64,000 nt of DNA. Origin: JASSUD01 sp031963415. Lineage in GTDB: Bacteria > Pseudomonadota > Gammaproteobacteria > Burkholderiales > Burkholderiaceae. The DNA lies in assembly GCA_031963415.1 (NCBI GenBank), contig JASSUI010000002.1, positions 45,193-109,192 of the forward strand, in the 5' to 3' direction. The notes below the pieces were generated by a model. That model did no database searches. It saw only the letters and a program-made list of their open reading frames with translations, and was not told the origin of the DNA. Below, one piece after another: positions 33,200 to 42,788 of this stretch (the first letter of the stretch is position 1; each line of letters opens with the position of its first letter). The position numbers and the translations under genes were made by a program.

Positions 33200-34870
33200 A
33201 TGCTTGAACATGTCGCCAAAGAACTAAAGTTATCGATTGAGTTTGACCTACCCGAGGTCAAGCTGCCGGCTGCATTGCCTACTGATGTAGAGGGACTCAC
33301 GGCACTGTTGCACACGCAACAGAAAGCGTACGAAGCGTTATGGACAGAAACCCAGCACAAATGGGCAGAAGTTCAAAGAGAAGTACAAAGCAAATGGATC
33401 GAAGCGCAGAAAGAGGCACAAAATGAACTCAAGCGCATGCTCGAACAAATTGTGCTCTCCCGGCGGCGCCTGTTTGGGCCGAGTACGGAAGTCAGTGGTC
33501 AGGGTCGTTTGTTTGATGAGGCTGAAGTCTTGGCCCAGGCGACGACTGAGGCACAAGATATTGCCCCACTTCCCCCTCAATCAGCAAGCAAAGCTCAACC
33601 TGCGCGTGGCAAGCGGGGGCCCTTACCTGCAGAATTGAAACGCGTTGAAGTGGTACACGATGTTCCCGAAGCCGAGCGCACCTGTGCCTGTGGTACACCG
33701 ATGGTCGTGATTGGCCAGGATGTAAGTGAGCAACTCGACATGGTGCCGATGCAGATACGCGTACTACGCAACGTTCGTCTACGTTATGGCTGCCCTAGTA
33801 GTACTCACGCGCCAGTCACTGCCTCCTTACCTCCCCAACCGTTGCCTAAGAGTAACGCCAGTCCCAACCTTCTTGCGATGCTGTTGACGGTTAAATTCGT
33901 TGACGGCTTACCGTTGACCCGTTTCGCCAAGGTATTGGATCGTCATGGCATGCCCGTTCCCACCCAGACGCTGGCGCGCTGGGTGATCGGTTGTCGCGCT
34001 GTGCTGCAGCCTTTACACAATCTCATGCGCGATGCGTTACTGGAAAGCCCTGTCCTGCATATCGATGAAACTACGGTGCAGGTGCTGAAAGTCCCGAACA
34101 AAAAACCGACGTCGAACTCCTATATGTGGGTGCAGACGGGTGGACCACCAGGTCAATCCGTGGTGATTTACGACTATGATCCCAGCCGAAGCTCGGCGGT
34201 GCCTGTACGCCTGTTGCACGACTATCAAGGTTATTTGATGGCCGATGGCTACGAGGGTTATAACAAACTGGCCCAAACCGAAGGCATCGAACGTCTTGCT
34301 TGCTGGGCGCACGTAAGACGACGCTTTGTTGAGGCAGTGAAAGTGCAACCCAAAGGCCGGCAGGGTCATGCCAACCAGGCTGTGGCGATGATTGGCGAGC
34401 TCTATCGCGTTGAACGTCTTTACCAAGGCGCCGATAATGAAACACGCCGGTTAGCGCGCCAGGAACAAAGCATTCCGATTCTCGAGAAGCTACGCACTTG
34501 GATGGAAGATCTCCTACCTGGTGTGATACCCAAAAGTGTGTTGGGAGAAGCGTTGTCATATATGCATGAGCGCTGGAGTATGCTCACGCGTTATACCGAG
34601 CGCGGCGACTTGCCCATCGACAACAACCGCTGTGAGAACGCGATTCGTCCCTTCGTCATTGGCCGTAAAGCTTGGCTGTTCAGCCATACGACAGCGGGGG
34701 CGCATGCTAGTGCCGTGATTTACTCGCTCATCGAAACCGCCAAGGCCAATGGCGTAGAACCTTACACTTGGTTGTGTTGTGTACTGCGTGACTTGCCAGC
34801 CGCAAAAACCGTCGAGGATGTCGAAGCGCTCCTACCTTGGAATTTTAGTCTCGAGCACTCTCTCCGTTAG
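33200..34870 (+). CDS. tnpC: IS66 transposase TnpC
   Basis: A protein of 556 residues. It has an N-terminal coiled coil (AYEALWTETQHKWAEVQREV), a zinc-binding CACGTPM motif, and a DDE core with LHIDETTVQV (D), YLMADGYEGYNKL (D) and NNRCENAIRPFVIGRKAWLFSH (E). The IS66 C-terminal domain ends ...DLPAAKTVEDVEALLPWNF. It is full length and presumably active. Confidence 0.96.
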   Translation: MLEHVAKELKLSIEFDLPEVKLPAALPTDVEGLTALLHTQQKAYEALWTETQHKWAEVQREVQSKWIEAQKEAQNELKRMLEQIVLSRRRLFGPSTEVSGQGRLFDEAEVLAQATTEAQDIAPLPPQSASKAQPARGKRGPLPAELKRVEVVHDVPEAERTCACGTPMVVIGQDVSEQLDMVPMQIRVLRNVRLRYGCPSSTHAPVTASLPPQPLPKSNASPNLLAMLLTVKFVDGLPLTRFAKVLDRHGMPVPTQTLARWVIGCRAVLQPLHNLMRDALLESPVLHIDETTVQVLKVPNKKPTSNSYMWVQTGGPPGQSVVIYDYDPSRSSAVPVRLLHDYQGYLMADGYEGYNKLAQTEGIERLACWAHVRRRFVEAVKVQPKGRQGHANQAVAMIGELYRVERLYQGADNETRRLARQEQSIPILEKLRTWMEDLLPGVIPKSVLGEALSYMHERWSMLTRYTERGDLPIDNNRCENAIRPFVIGRKAWLFSHTTAGAHASAVIYSLIETAKANGVEPYTWLCCVLRDLPAAKTVEDVEALLPWNFSLEHSLR

Positions 34871-35717
34871 CTCGCCTTTATCCTTGGCCAGCCTCGCTAT
34901 GGCTACATGGGCCTGGCCAATATCTGACTTCCCTCTTTACGCTTACTCCGTTGATCGTTAAATTGAAGCGAAGTATCGCTGCCGCTCAATCAAGCTACAA
35001 CCCTGGGGATCGTGGTGTGCTTACGCATCAACAACGTCTCTTTATCGCCTGATCGAGAAGAAGCCACTGACTTATGGTAATCAATTACCAACTAGAAAAG
35101 CAAAAGAAGCGCAAGTTATCTCCGGCTTTTACCGATTATCTGACCCGCAAAAAGGCTCAGATGATATGGCGGACGATCAGCCCAAATTTACCACTTCACA
35201 CCATGCTTCACAGTTTTCAGTATCAAGCGCTTCTTTTTGTTGTGAATCATACTGGACTGTTAAGAAGATCGAATATTTACGAGACTCTGTAGTCGCTCTC
35301 AAAGAACTGCTAAAAGAAGAAGAATGGTATGTTTTTTTTCCTTTTTATCAAAATGAAAAAAAACAATTCCTGGATCAATTACAAAAATCTATTGCTGCCT
35401 ATGATGCATTTGTTCCGATTCTTGATCGTATTCTCAATAGCATTACCTCTCACGAGGTTTCGTCGCTTGTTAAGCAGCATTCTATTCTTGGCTATTTGAA
35501 GCAGTTAACTTTAACGATTAGTAGATTAGAGAATATAGACAGTAAATGGCGCGAGTTATTTTTTACCTTGTGTAAGTCACAAGGATTAGAAAATGTCACT
35601 AACTTAATCGACCAACCAGCATTAAATAATGATTTCCTTCTTTGCAGTATTAAAAAACTAAAAGCTCATCTATTTGCTGCGCTTATCGTTCATATTGATA
35701 ATCAGTTTTACCAGTAA

Positions 35718-36440
35718 GAGGTAGCCTAATGTTTTTAATCATAAAAGGTGGGATCTGGGTAAAAAGGTTTTCGTGACTTGTGCACAGTCAACCTACCATT
35801 TATTTCCCTCATAGAAAAAAATACAATCAACTTATACTAGCGAACAACCAGAAAACTACACCACGTGCTATCGTGGAAAACCGAAGTTACTCGGCTCTCG
35901 TTAGCTGATCAGCAATGCTTTAGACAGGTGGCGTTGTCGCCTCCCAAACTGATACCGTTTTGGGAGCGCGCCTTCGCTTGCTATAACAAACTTTTGCGCA
36001 CTGAATTTGAATGAGTGGTGCTTACCGTTCTAAATCGCAATGCTCGACACCCCGCCTATCTGACTGCGTCGGCCGTTAGTCTAGGTTAATTGATCAAGAA
36101 TCCGATGAAAAGAGTCAGGGCGGCGCGCGTTGATTGATGCGCTTGGTCGTGCCAATCGCTTGGATATAGGCTGACGGTGGATGCCAAAGTTTCTACTAGC
36201 ACACGATCTTATTGCTTTGTCCAACTCGCATACCTTGTTTTTGCCACTAGCACGAGCACATGCAAGCTTTTAGTGCGCTAATTTCCTCCTATTTGTGGCA
36301 GATCTTTTCTTGGATAGAAATCAAGAAAAAAATTAAAAGATAAAAATCTTTTGCTCAGTAAAATTGCCGGTGGTCATCTTTTGTAGAATGTTTAAGATCC
36401 CTGCCTTATTGAAAATCACCTTATGCACGATGGAAAATTT
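35718..36440. other. Intergenic region with a strong hairpin, possible regulatory or transfer DNA
   Basis: About 720 bases with no convincing gene. A hairpin CTCCCAAA...TTTGGGAG lies at 35942-35969. The middle part (36000-36250) has fewer A/T runs than the flanks and no matching frame, so it may hold remnants. No oriT could be recognised despite the nearby transfer genes. Confidence 0.35.
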
Positions 36441-36713
36441 ATGAAAACATTACTTGCCACAGCTATAACGATTGCCGCTTTTCTTGGTTTTGTAGGTAAT
36501 GTGCATGCCGCAGGTAGTTTAAAAGGTGGCTTTTGCTACACCGAGAACCCTTTGCCTAATACTTATGGCGCTTCTATTGATTGCGAGCATGTAGGAACCG
36601 TAAAAAGCGTTCAGGAAATTTACGAAAAAGGCTTTAGGGTAGTGGATAGCGGATCCGCATCTAATGCCAATGGGGTGCAATCATTTTATTTAATCATCGA
36701 GCAAAGAAAATAA
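36441..36713 (+). CDS. Small secreted protein
   Basis: A protein of 90 residues starting at ATG 36441 (GATGGAAA upstream). It begins with a clear signal peptide (MKTLLATAITIAAFLGFVGNVHA, cleaved before AGS), followed by about 67 residues with two Cys that could pair (GGFCYTENP, SIDCEHVG). Not recognised. Immediately followed by a membrane protein gene, so probably co-transcribed. A start at 36423 is possible but would spoil the signal peptide. Confidence 0.75.
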   Translation: MKTLLATAITIAAFLGFVGNVHAAGSLKGGFCYTENPLPNTYGASIDCEHVGTVKSVQEIYEKGFRVVDSGSASNANGVQSFYLIIEQRK

Positions 36714-36715
36714 TC

Positions 36716-37048
36716 GTGCGCTATTTAAGAAAGCTACTCTTCCCAATAGGCTTACCGTTAATTCTCGCTTTTGTACTATGTGATAAAACATTACCGAATT
36801 TTTTCGGTATGTTGATCGGTAGCAGCTTTATTTGGATTCCTTGCTTGTTAGCCTGGTGGCTCAGCGATGGATTTACAAATATATTTGAAGGGCGAAATGC
36901 TAGTCCTTTTGATAATCGAGTCTTACCCGATCTTCAAAAGGTATCAACTGGCATTGACCCATATACCGGAAGAGTATGTATGACGCTTGAAAATATAGGG
37001 GGGAAAATACATATTCCTCTTAATACCTCTCCTCCGGTAGACCGTTAA
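36716..37048 (+). CDS. Small inner-membrane protein
   Basis: A protein of 110 residues with a GTG start two bases after the previous stop. Two membrane segments (LLFPIGLPLILAFVLC and FFGMLIGSSFIWIPCLLAWWL) are followed by a soluble tail of about 55 residues. Not recognised. It converges with TraG (stop at 37071), and a weak AGCA/TGCT hairpin with T run lies between them. Confidence 0.7.
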   Translation: MRYLRKLLFPIGLPLILAFVLCDKTLPNFFGMLIGSSFIWIPCLLAWWLSDGFTNIFEGRNASPFDNRVLPDLQKVSTGIDPYTGRVCMTLENIGGKIHIPLNTSPPVDR

Positions 37049-37070
37049 GCATAGAGTGCTATTTTTGACC

Positions 37071-40000
37071 CTATTTTTTCCTCTCAACCTTTGTATTGAT
37101 CGACAAAGAGGCGCTTTCTTTACGCTTCATATTGGCGGTCAATTTTTCTCCATCAGCAGTTCCCTCTCCTCCCATAGCGGCATTGAGCAATTTATTTGTA
37201 GAGTCTGCAATATCATGGCCTTCTGTTTCTTCTACGGTATTCATCATATTAATTCGCCCTCTTCCTATAGGCTTATCTGGACTAGCCCAGGCATGCACAT
37301 TTTCATCTAGCTTGCTTGCACGGGAAGGGATGCTGTTTTCCGATTTAGGGTCTAGCTGGCTAGAAACAGTAACTCTCGCGTTATTAACTATTTCTGGAGT
37401 ACGAATATCTACTTCAAGCGGCGCAACAGATTTAAAACCAGTTTTAGCGATTTTTTCTTGATGTAATTCGGCAATATTATTAGGTATCTGTGCACGTTGC
37501 GATGCGGATAACGCATTCAATTGATCTACCGTGATAGGTAGATTTTCCTGCTCTGGCATACGTTTGGCTTGCTGTACGATGCTCTTTTCTTCTAAATAAT
37601 CTCTAAACATATCCATTTGGCTATCTTCAGATTGATTAAAGAATCGCATTGGCGTCATACCATTGTGTGTTGCCACCCGTTCAAATAAAGATGGGTCAGA
37701 CATCAAATCACGATGTACTGCGAATACATCGCTTTCGCTACGGTTTGCACGAATACCTCCGCCATGCTCGTTTCGGTTAGCTTGATCCCAAAGTTGAGTT
37801 CTTTCATCAGCTGTCGATAGTGACGCATCTTTCCCCTCACGATTCGTTTGACTGGAATGTTCGCTTGCACTTTGTTGTACAGAACGTGATGCAAGCTCAG
37901 AATAATTGGCCTCTTCACGGGCCTGCTCGTCTTTGGAATGTGAATTAGTATAGTTACGATCCCGTCCGTGCGATGCGGAGTAAGTTTTGTGTGAGTTCAG
38001 TCCAAAGCCAAAGCCGAATCTAGCCCCAGCTTGCAACGATTTTCCTTGGCCAGATGCTGGGCTTAATGGCTGTTTTTTATTAGATGGAGAATCGGCTAAG
38101 GTTTTAGCTCGGCTTTCTCGATAGTTTGATACCGCTTTATCAATCTCTTCTTCGGATGCGCCCCCCTGCCTCATCGCATTTTCAATGCGTCTTTCTTCCC
38201 GTGGATTAGACGGACGGGCAGGATTATTTATCGGCGTATCTTGCTTCCCTTCTGCAGGCGATATACCACCTCTTCCTTCTATACTGCCACCCAAACCGAG
38301 ATTCATACCGATTGCATCATTAGCGCCAGCCTCCAAATGAAAGTTAGACGTTTCCCTTGCTTCATTATGGAGAGATTGTCCCGCACTATATGAACCGCCA
38401 TAGCTACCTTGCTCAATATTGTCAGTCGCTATTCTTTGATCTTGATTTTCGCTATGCACCGCATCGTGCGCTTTCACGTCTGTCAATAATGAGGTTTGGC
38501 CGTGACGAGATTGAAGCTGATCACCTTGTGAAGCAATGTTTGTCCGATGAGCTTCTTGATTGAATGAAGATTCAAACCGCCTATCTAACCCCATCGAGTA
38601 ATTCAAGCGGTTTTGCATTTGCTGTAAAGCAACCGTGCCATTTGCAGCCATTGTGACCATACCCCCATCACTTCGGCTAAATGTGGCTCCCCCACTCGAT
38701 AGACCTATATTGCTATCGTATTTGTTCATGGACGTGGAATTGATAGCAGCGGTATCAAGCGCCGTGTGTCCTAGGTGAACATTACCGCTTGCCGCATGGC
38801 CTGCTACACTTGCGCCCGCTGATGAGACACTTCCCATCATACGATCTGCCATACCGGTAAACCCTTCTTGTCCGAGCTTAATGATGATGCCTGCTATGAA
38901 TGGCACAAGCATCACCGCATAGCCAATCATCGCTTGCTCATCGACAAGCGTCGCATCAAATGCGTCAGAGAGTTGAAAAGGAACCCCTGAAGCTAATTCA
39001 AGTGCTTTCGCTTTTCGCTGCAAAAGAGTGAGAGACAAATGATTAACCATCGCAAACAGCAACGGCCATAATCCAATCCATGCAAGCGACATAAAATAAC
39101 CCGCTAGCATTTTCTTTGCACCCTCTGCGGATACCATGACCGATAATATGACTACCACAGGAAAAAGCGCATAAATGATGGCTTCAATCCAATTACGTAC
39201 ATGCGGCAGTGTTTCTTGAGCCAGCAGGCTTAATGTGCTGTTTGTACTATTGGCTTGCAGTGCAGCTTGCGCTGAACCTATTGAAGCGTTGACCTCTGCC
39301 ACCCGTGCAGGATCATTGAGTAAAGCAGGTAATTCAGTACCGGCTTCTCGCCAGATATTATTGAACATTGCTTGCTTCATGGCTTCTGAAGCATTCTGGG
39401 AATTGTTTAGAACCCAATCATAAGACGTGCCAATCGCTGACACAAAAAGACCCGTAGCTAATCCATCATTGGCAGCACGGTTAAAAACTTGTTTACCGTA
39501 GTAGCGTTGTCCCGCTAAGACTGCTTCATTCACACGTGGCTTTAGAATTGTGCTGACTGCGGTACAGGTATCTGTTACCGGCTTACTGGTAAGCGTGTTA
39601 TAGGTCACAAACCGAGCCGGATTCGTATTTGCAAAAATCGTATCCCAAGCATCCGTTTTACCCACAATCTGATTCGCTTTAATCTCTCCATCTCGCACGT
39701 CATAGATCGTGCATTCTTTAATAAATTGCATCAGATCCGCACGCAACTCAGGATCTCGAATCGTTGCGCGGTTCACTTGTTTAAGAATGCGGTGCGCAAA
39801 GCCTACATCGCCTTTTTGTAAGCCCAAATCATCAGGTACATTAAAGACGGTTTCATATGTTTGCGTCAGCCACCCAAAAACTAAACTCGTTCCCTGCGCA
39901 ATAAACGCTAACGTAAACGGAACGTGCTCTACAACACGCGGCGGCTCAAGACCTGTACGATCCGTGAGCACCACACGAGAAATTGGCAAATTTAGGGCAG

Positions 40001-40208
40001 CAGTCAAGAAAAGTGCTTGCAAAAACCATCGAGCTATCTCGAACTGTTTATTGAACGCATGCGCAAAAAGAAATACCCCAAAGGCCGATAAAAAAACAAA
40101 CCGCAACACCCCCTGAAAGCCACTACTTTGCATAACCGCAGACACCGCATTAAATACGGTGTACAGCGTTTCAACATTCCAGTAGGTTTGTATCTCGACG
40201 GTATTCAC
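37071..40208 (-). CDS. traG: TraG, mating-pair stabilisation protein
   Basis: A protein of 1045 residues with GTG start at 40208. The N-terminal part (about 1-470) carries several membrane segments (LRFVFLSAFGVFLFAHAF, ALFPVVVILSVMV, MSLAWIGLWPLLFAM, YAVMLVPFIAGIII), the typical TraG_N region. The C-terminal half is long, hydrophilic and Ser/Asn/Gln-rich (SNKKQPLSPASGQGK), as in TraG of F and SXT, where it acts in mating pair stability and entry exclusion. Last gene of the operon. Confidence 0.92.
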   Translation of the reverse strand: MNTVEIQTYWNVETLYTVFNAVSAVMQSSGFQGVLRFVFLSAFGVFLFAHAFNKQFEIARWFLQALFLTAALNLPISRVVLTDRTGLEPPRVVEHVPFTLAFIAQGTSLVFGWLTQTYETVFNVPDDLGLQKGDVGFAHRILKQVNRATIRDPELRADLMQFIKECTIYDVRDGEIKANQIVGKTDAWDTIFANTNPARFVTYNTLTSKPVTDTCTAVSTILKPRVNEAVLAGQRYYGKQVFNRAANDGLATGLFVSAIGTSYDWVLNNSQNASEAMKQAMFNNIWREAGTELPALLNDPARVAEVNASIGSAQAALQANSTNSTLSLLAQETLPHVRNWIEAIIYALFPVVVILSVMVSAEGAKKMLAGYFMSLAWIGLWPLLFAMVNHLSLTLLQRKAKALELASGVPFQLSDAFDATLVDEQAMIGYAVMLVPFIAGIIIKLGQEGFTGMADRMMGSVSSAGASVAGHAASGNVHLGHTALDTAAINSTSMNKYDSNIGLSSGGATFSRSDGGMVTMAANGTVALQQMQNRLNYSMGLDRRFESSFNQEAHRTNIASQGDQLQSRHGQTSLLTDVKAHDAVHSENQDQRIATDNIEQGSYGGSYSAGQSLHNEARETSNFHLEAGANDAIGMNLGLGGSIEGRGGISPAEGKQDTPINNPARPSNPREERRIENAMRQGGASEEEIDKAVSNYRESRAKTLADSPSNKKQPLSPASGQGKSLQAGARFGFGFGLNSHKTYSASHGRDRNYTNSHSKDEQAREEANYSELASRSVQQSASEHSSQTNREGKDASLSTADERTQLWDQANRNEHGGGIRANRSESDVFAVHRDLMSDPSLFERVATHNGMTPMRFFNQSEDSQMDMFRDYLEEKSIVQQAKRMPEQENLPITVDQLNALSASQRAQIPNNIAELHQEKIAKTGFKSVAPLEVDIRTPEIVNNARVTVSSQLDPKSENSIPSRASKLDENVHAWASPDKPIGRGRINMMNTVEETEGHDIADSTNKLLNAAMGGEGTADGEKLTANMKRKESASLSINTKVERKK

Positions 40209-40217
40209 AGATCGGGC

Positions 40218-41630
40218 CTAATGCAGACTTTTACCAAAAGCCAGGGAATTACGCAGAGTTTGAGATAGATTAGCGTTTAATGCACGCTCCATATATTGCA
40301 CTTCTTGCGCAATGTCATAAGTACTAATGGTTTGCGAGTACGCTATTGATAGAACTTTTTTAGCTGATTGAGAGATTCCTTCTAATTGAGGCTTAAGTTT
40401 GTTAAGGGTTGCAGCTTGTGTCGTGTCTGTGACATTTAAAAATTTATTGATAGACGCTCGTAGATCCGCTACCGCACGTTGGATATATACCTCCGCATAT
40501 TTAGCGGCGATCAAATCTTGATAGCGCCCAATCAATGCTTCGGCCATCCCCGTATTGTTTAAGCTTGTGGTAACGGCCAACATCTTATAAATTGGTAAAT
40601 CAGTTACATTTAGAAAACCTAATACCGAGTCTAAATCCTCATAATCAGATCGGTCAGCGATTTTGTTTGAGATTGCTGCCATCTTCTCACTCACCATGGT
40701 TTTGAAGCTTTTGGTCGTTATTTCCTCTTCTGTAGGGTGTAAACAACCATCGGCTTCCGTCGTATCGCATCGCCAAATAGGGACGGTAATATTCTCTGAT
40801 GTGCTGCGCGTCCCTACTAAAGTTTCAACAGTAATTTCTTTTCGAGCCAATGAAATAGGATTTTTTGCTTTCCCATCTGTCGGAAAAATGGTGCTCCCAA
40901 TCATCGACATCAGCACCATTCGATGCTCATCGGTAATGCCTTCCATCTTCTTAAGGGCTTTCCAGACCACATTACCTATTGGCAATTGGTCTTTCACTTC
41001 TGGTTTAGCATTTCCCGCATCCTTCATCGTTTCATCGGCTTTCTTCGCATCGTGCATGACTTTTGTCCATGCATCTGTGATGTTTTCAAATATATTGCTA
41101 TCAACGCCGAAATTCTTAGCTGCTTCTTGCCTTCCACGTGTCCAAGTATCGGAAGCAGCCGCATTCACTATGCCCTTAGCGGCTTCACAGGAATCTATAT
41201 TGAGCCGGTTAACCTGCTGTGCCGTGGCCTGCAAAGCCTGCATGACGTTATCGCAGGTCGGGCATAGATTCTGAATGGCGAGCTTAAAACCATAGCCCAA
41301 AGCGTTAGAGCCAATATTGCGTAGCATCCCAACAAACTGTTCTTTATTGATAAAGCTAAAGCCTCCCATAAACAAATCGATTCCACCGCATCCTGCATTC
41401 CAACTAGGCGGCGTACCACTTGCTATGTTGTAGGTACGCTTAGGCATTCGCATAAAAAGACTACCGCCGGTATACAGATTCATCGTCTGCCCTTGTAAAA
41501 TCGCTGGATTAGTCACATTTCCTTGCGCATTCACGGAATCAAACAGCTCTTGCATGGACATAGCGTAAACACTCCCCGTAAAAAAGAGACTTGCTATTCC
41601 TAGTAGCAAAATTCGCTTTAGGCATTTCAT
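40218..41630 (-). CDS. traH: TraH, pilus assembly protein
   Basis: A protein of 470 residues with a signal peptide (LLLGIASLFFTGSVYA). Family motifs are visible: GGSLFMRMPKRTYNIASGTPPSWNAGCGGIDLFMGGFSFINKEQF, and the Cys pair in NLCPTCDNVMQAL. TraH is periplasmic and needed for F pilus assembly with TraF and TrbI-type partners. It starts one base after the TraF stop. Confidence 0.94.
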   Translation of the reverse strand: MKCLKRILLLGIASLFFTGSVYAMSMQELFDSVNAQGNVTNPAILQGQTMNLYTGGSLFMRMPKRTYNIASGTPPSWNAGCGGIDLFMGGFSFINKEQFVGMLRNIGSNALGYGFKLAIQNLCPTCDNVMQALQATAQQVNRLNIDSCEAAKGIVNAAASDTWTRGRQEAAKNFGVDSNIFENITDAWTKVMHDAKKADETMKDAGNAKPEVKDQLPIGNVVWKALKKMEGITDEHRMVLMSMIGSTIFPTDGKAKNPISLARKEITVETLVGTRSTSENITVPIWRCDTTEADGCLHPTEEEITTKSFKTMVSEKMAAISNKIADRSDYEDLDSVLGFLNVTDLPIYKMLAVTTSLNNTGMAEALIGRYQDLIAAKYAEVYIQRAVADLRASINKFLNVTDTTQAATLNKLKPQLEGISQSAKKVLSIAYSQTISTYDIAQEVQYMERALNANLSQTLRNSLAFGKSLH

Positions 41631-42416
41631 TTAGAAGTTCTCCCCAGGCTGCGTCCCCGTTAACACAAAAATTCGATTTACAATCTCACTTAAGGACATA
41701 ACGCCAAACCCGATGGGCGCGTGCTCTCCGGTTTTTTTAGAACCAATGAACAAAGCAGGAACACGTTCTATTCCCCATGTATTAGCCTGCACGCGACCGT
41801 CACGCGGATGTGGAAATTCAGCGATTCCTTTGCCATCTACTGACACACCCAATACATCCACACCATATTTATCCGCTAGGATCTTCAACGTTGGGGCCAT
41901 GGCATGGCAGTACGGGCAATCCGAGCGGAAAAAGAAAATCAGCCCATGTTCTTTAGCTAAAGCACGCAACTGTTTTTCTTCATTTTGTATGCGCTGTGCG
42001 TCATACGTTTTGATCGCTGTATTGTTAGCAGGCCGCTTGATGGAATAATCAAGATCAGGGTTTTGCCACACTACTCTGCGCCAGGTATCCGCAAAGACGG
42101 CACCCTTTTGCTGTGTGAATTGCCATAGCGTTAAATAGTCTTTGATATTCGATTCACTCGGCTCCATGACGGCCACATCCTCGCGGCGCTTAAGTTCTTC
42201 ACGCAGTTGCTTAGCGGTACGTATTTGGTCTAGTTCGATACGCTGAGTCGTGGCGATGGGTCTAGATGGAGTTTCTGCGACTTCCTCCTGTACCTGTTCA
42301 TCGCAATACCAATTCACTTTAGGCTGATTGCTGCACTCCCAAACCGAGCGATAACTAAGGCTTTGCGCATGCGCCATACTGGCTAATAACATCATCGCCC
42401 ACCCTATTTTTCTCAT
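41631..42416 (-). CDS. traF: TraF, thioredoxin-fold pilus assembly protein
   Basis: A protein of 261 residues with a signal peptide (MMLLASMAHA). The C-terminal thioredoxin-like domain keeps the redox motif CPYC (FFRSDCPYCHAMAPTL, near residue 167), which in many TraF proteins such as that of F is lost. The N-terminus has the TraF-type YWCD-like motif (VNWYCDEQ). Together with DsbC at 51453-52169 and the cysteine-rich TraN/TraU, this suggests active disulfide handling during assembly. Confidence 0.9.
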   Translation of the reverse strand: MRKIGWAMMLLASMAHAQSLSYRSVWECSNQPKVNWYCDEQVQEEVAETPSRPIATTQRIELDQIRTAKQLREELKRREDVAVMEPSESNIKDYLTLWQFTQQKGAVFADTWRRVVWQNPDLDYSIKRPANNTAIKTYDAQRIQNEEKQLRALAKEHGLIFFFRSDCPYCHAMAPTLKILADKYGVDVLGVSVDGKGIAEFPHPRDGRVQANTWGIERVPALFIGSKKTGEHAPIGFGVMSLSEIVNRIFVLTGTQPGENF

Positions 42417-42431
42417 CGTGCACCAAACCTA

Positions 42432-42788
42432 TTAATCCAATAGAACAGGGGGGGTGCCGTCCTGGCAATAATTCAACCTCGTTTTTAAAACGGCTTCGGT
42501 TTGTCCTTGCGGGGTATCTACGTTTTGCTTTGTAAATGTCGTCTCTAATTGCGCACAGCCTTCCTGTTTAAAGCGTTTGATGACCTTGCTACTCACCAAC
42601 AACCGACCAGCGCTTTTTAATTCTCTAGTGAAGTGTTCGGCCACTTCTCCTTGCATCTCTCCTTGTGCTTTCCCCTTTTGAATAGCCTCGACAAAGACAT
42701 CATGCGGCTTTAGATAAACATTTGGCGCAGCCTGCACAGAGACTGTCATGAGTACAAAAAGAAGAGGTAAAAAGGTTTTCATCGTCAT
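42432..42788 (-). CDS. Small periplasmic protein in the tra operon
   Basis: A protein of 118 residues with a signal peptide (FLPLLFVLMTVSVQA). Two Cys (EGCAQLET, RLNYCQDG) probably form a disulfide. Not recognised as a named Tra protein. It starts inside the TraN stop (ATGA) and precedes TraF by 15 bases, so it is translationally coupled to the secretion genes. A second in-frame ATG two codons later is also possible. Confidence 0.8.
   Translation of the reverse strand: MTMKTFLPLLFVLMTVSVQAAPNVYLKPHDVFVEAIQKGKAQGEMQGEVAEHFTRELKSAGRLLVSSKVIKRFKQEGCAQLETTFTKQNVDTPQGQTEAVLKTRLNYCQDGTPPVLLD

Larger units (their letters stand above)
32411..35024 (+). mobile_element. IS66-family element (2614 bp) with 8-bp target duplication
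   Basis: Ends are imperfect inverted repeats beginning GTAAGCAC(G/A)CCACGATCCCC (32411 onward and complementary at 35003-35024). It is flanked by direct repeats GCATCAAC (32403-32410 and 35025-35032), the 8-bp duplication expected for IS66. All three genes (tnpA, tnpB, tnpC) are present and intact. Confidence 0.97.
32388..35717 (+). pseudogene. Hypothetical gene split by IS66 (rejoins in frame)
   Basis: ATG 32388 (GGGGG site upstream) starts MQNLAAST and is cut after 8 codons by IS66. Removing the IS and one copy of the 8-bp duplication GCATCAAC restores an uninterrupted frame that continues at 35033 (TSLYRLIEKKPLTYGNQLP) and runs to 35717, giving about 235 residues. The C-terminal part (IEYLRDSVVALKELLKEEEWYVF, and so on) is helical and not recognised. 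A shortened product could start at ATG 35166. It is probably inactive now. Confidence 0.85.

Noticed and set aside
34071..34559. Minus-strand open frame of 162 codons
   Set aside because: Antisense to the IS66 transposase gene, whose DDE motifs are clear.
35718..36440. Possible oriT near the transfer genes
   Set aside because: Only one hairpin (35942-35969) is visible; no nick-like site or relaxase gene supports it.
40663..41274. Plus-strand open frame of 203 codons
   Set aside because: It is antisense to the well-supported traH and shows no protein family pattern or ribosome site.
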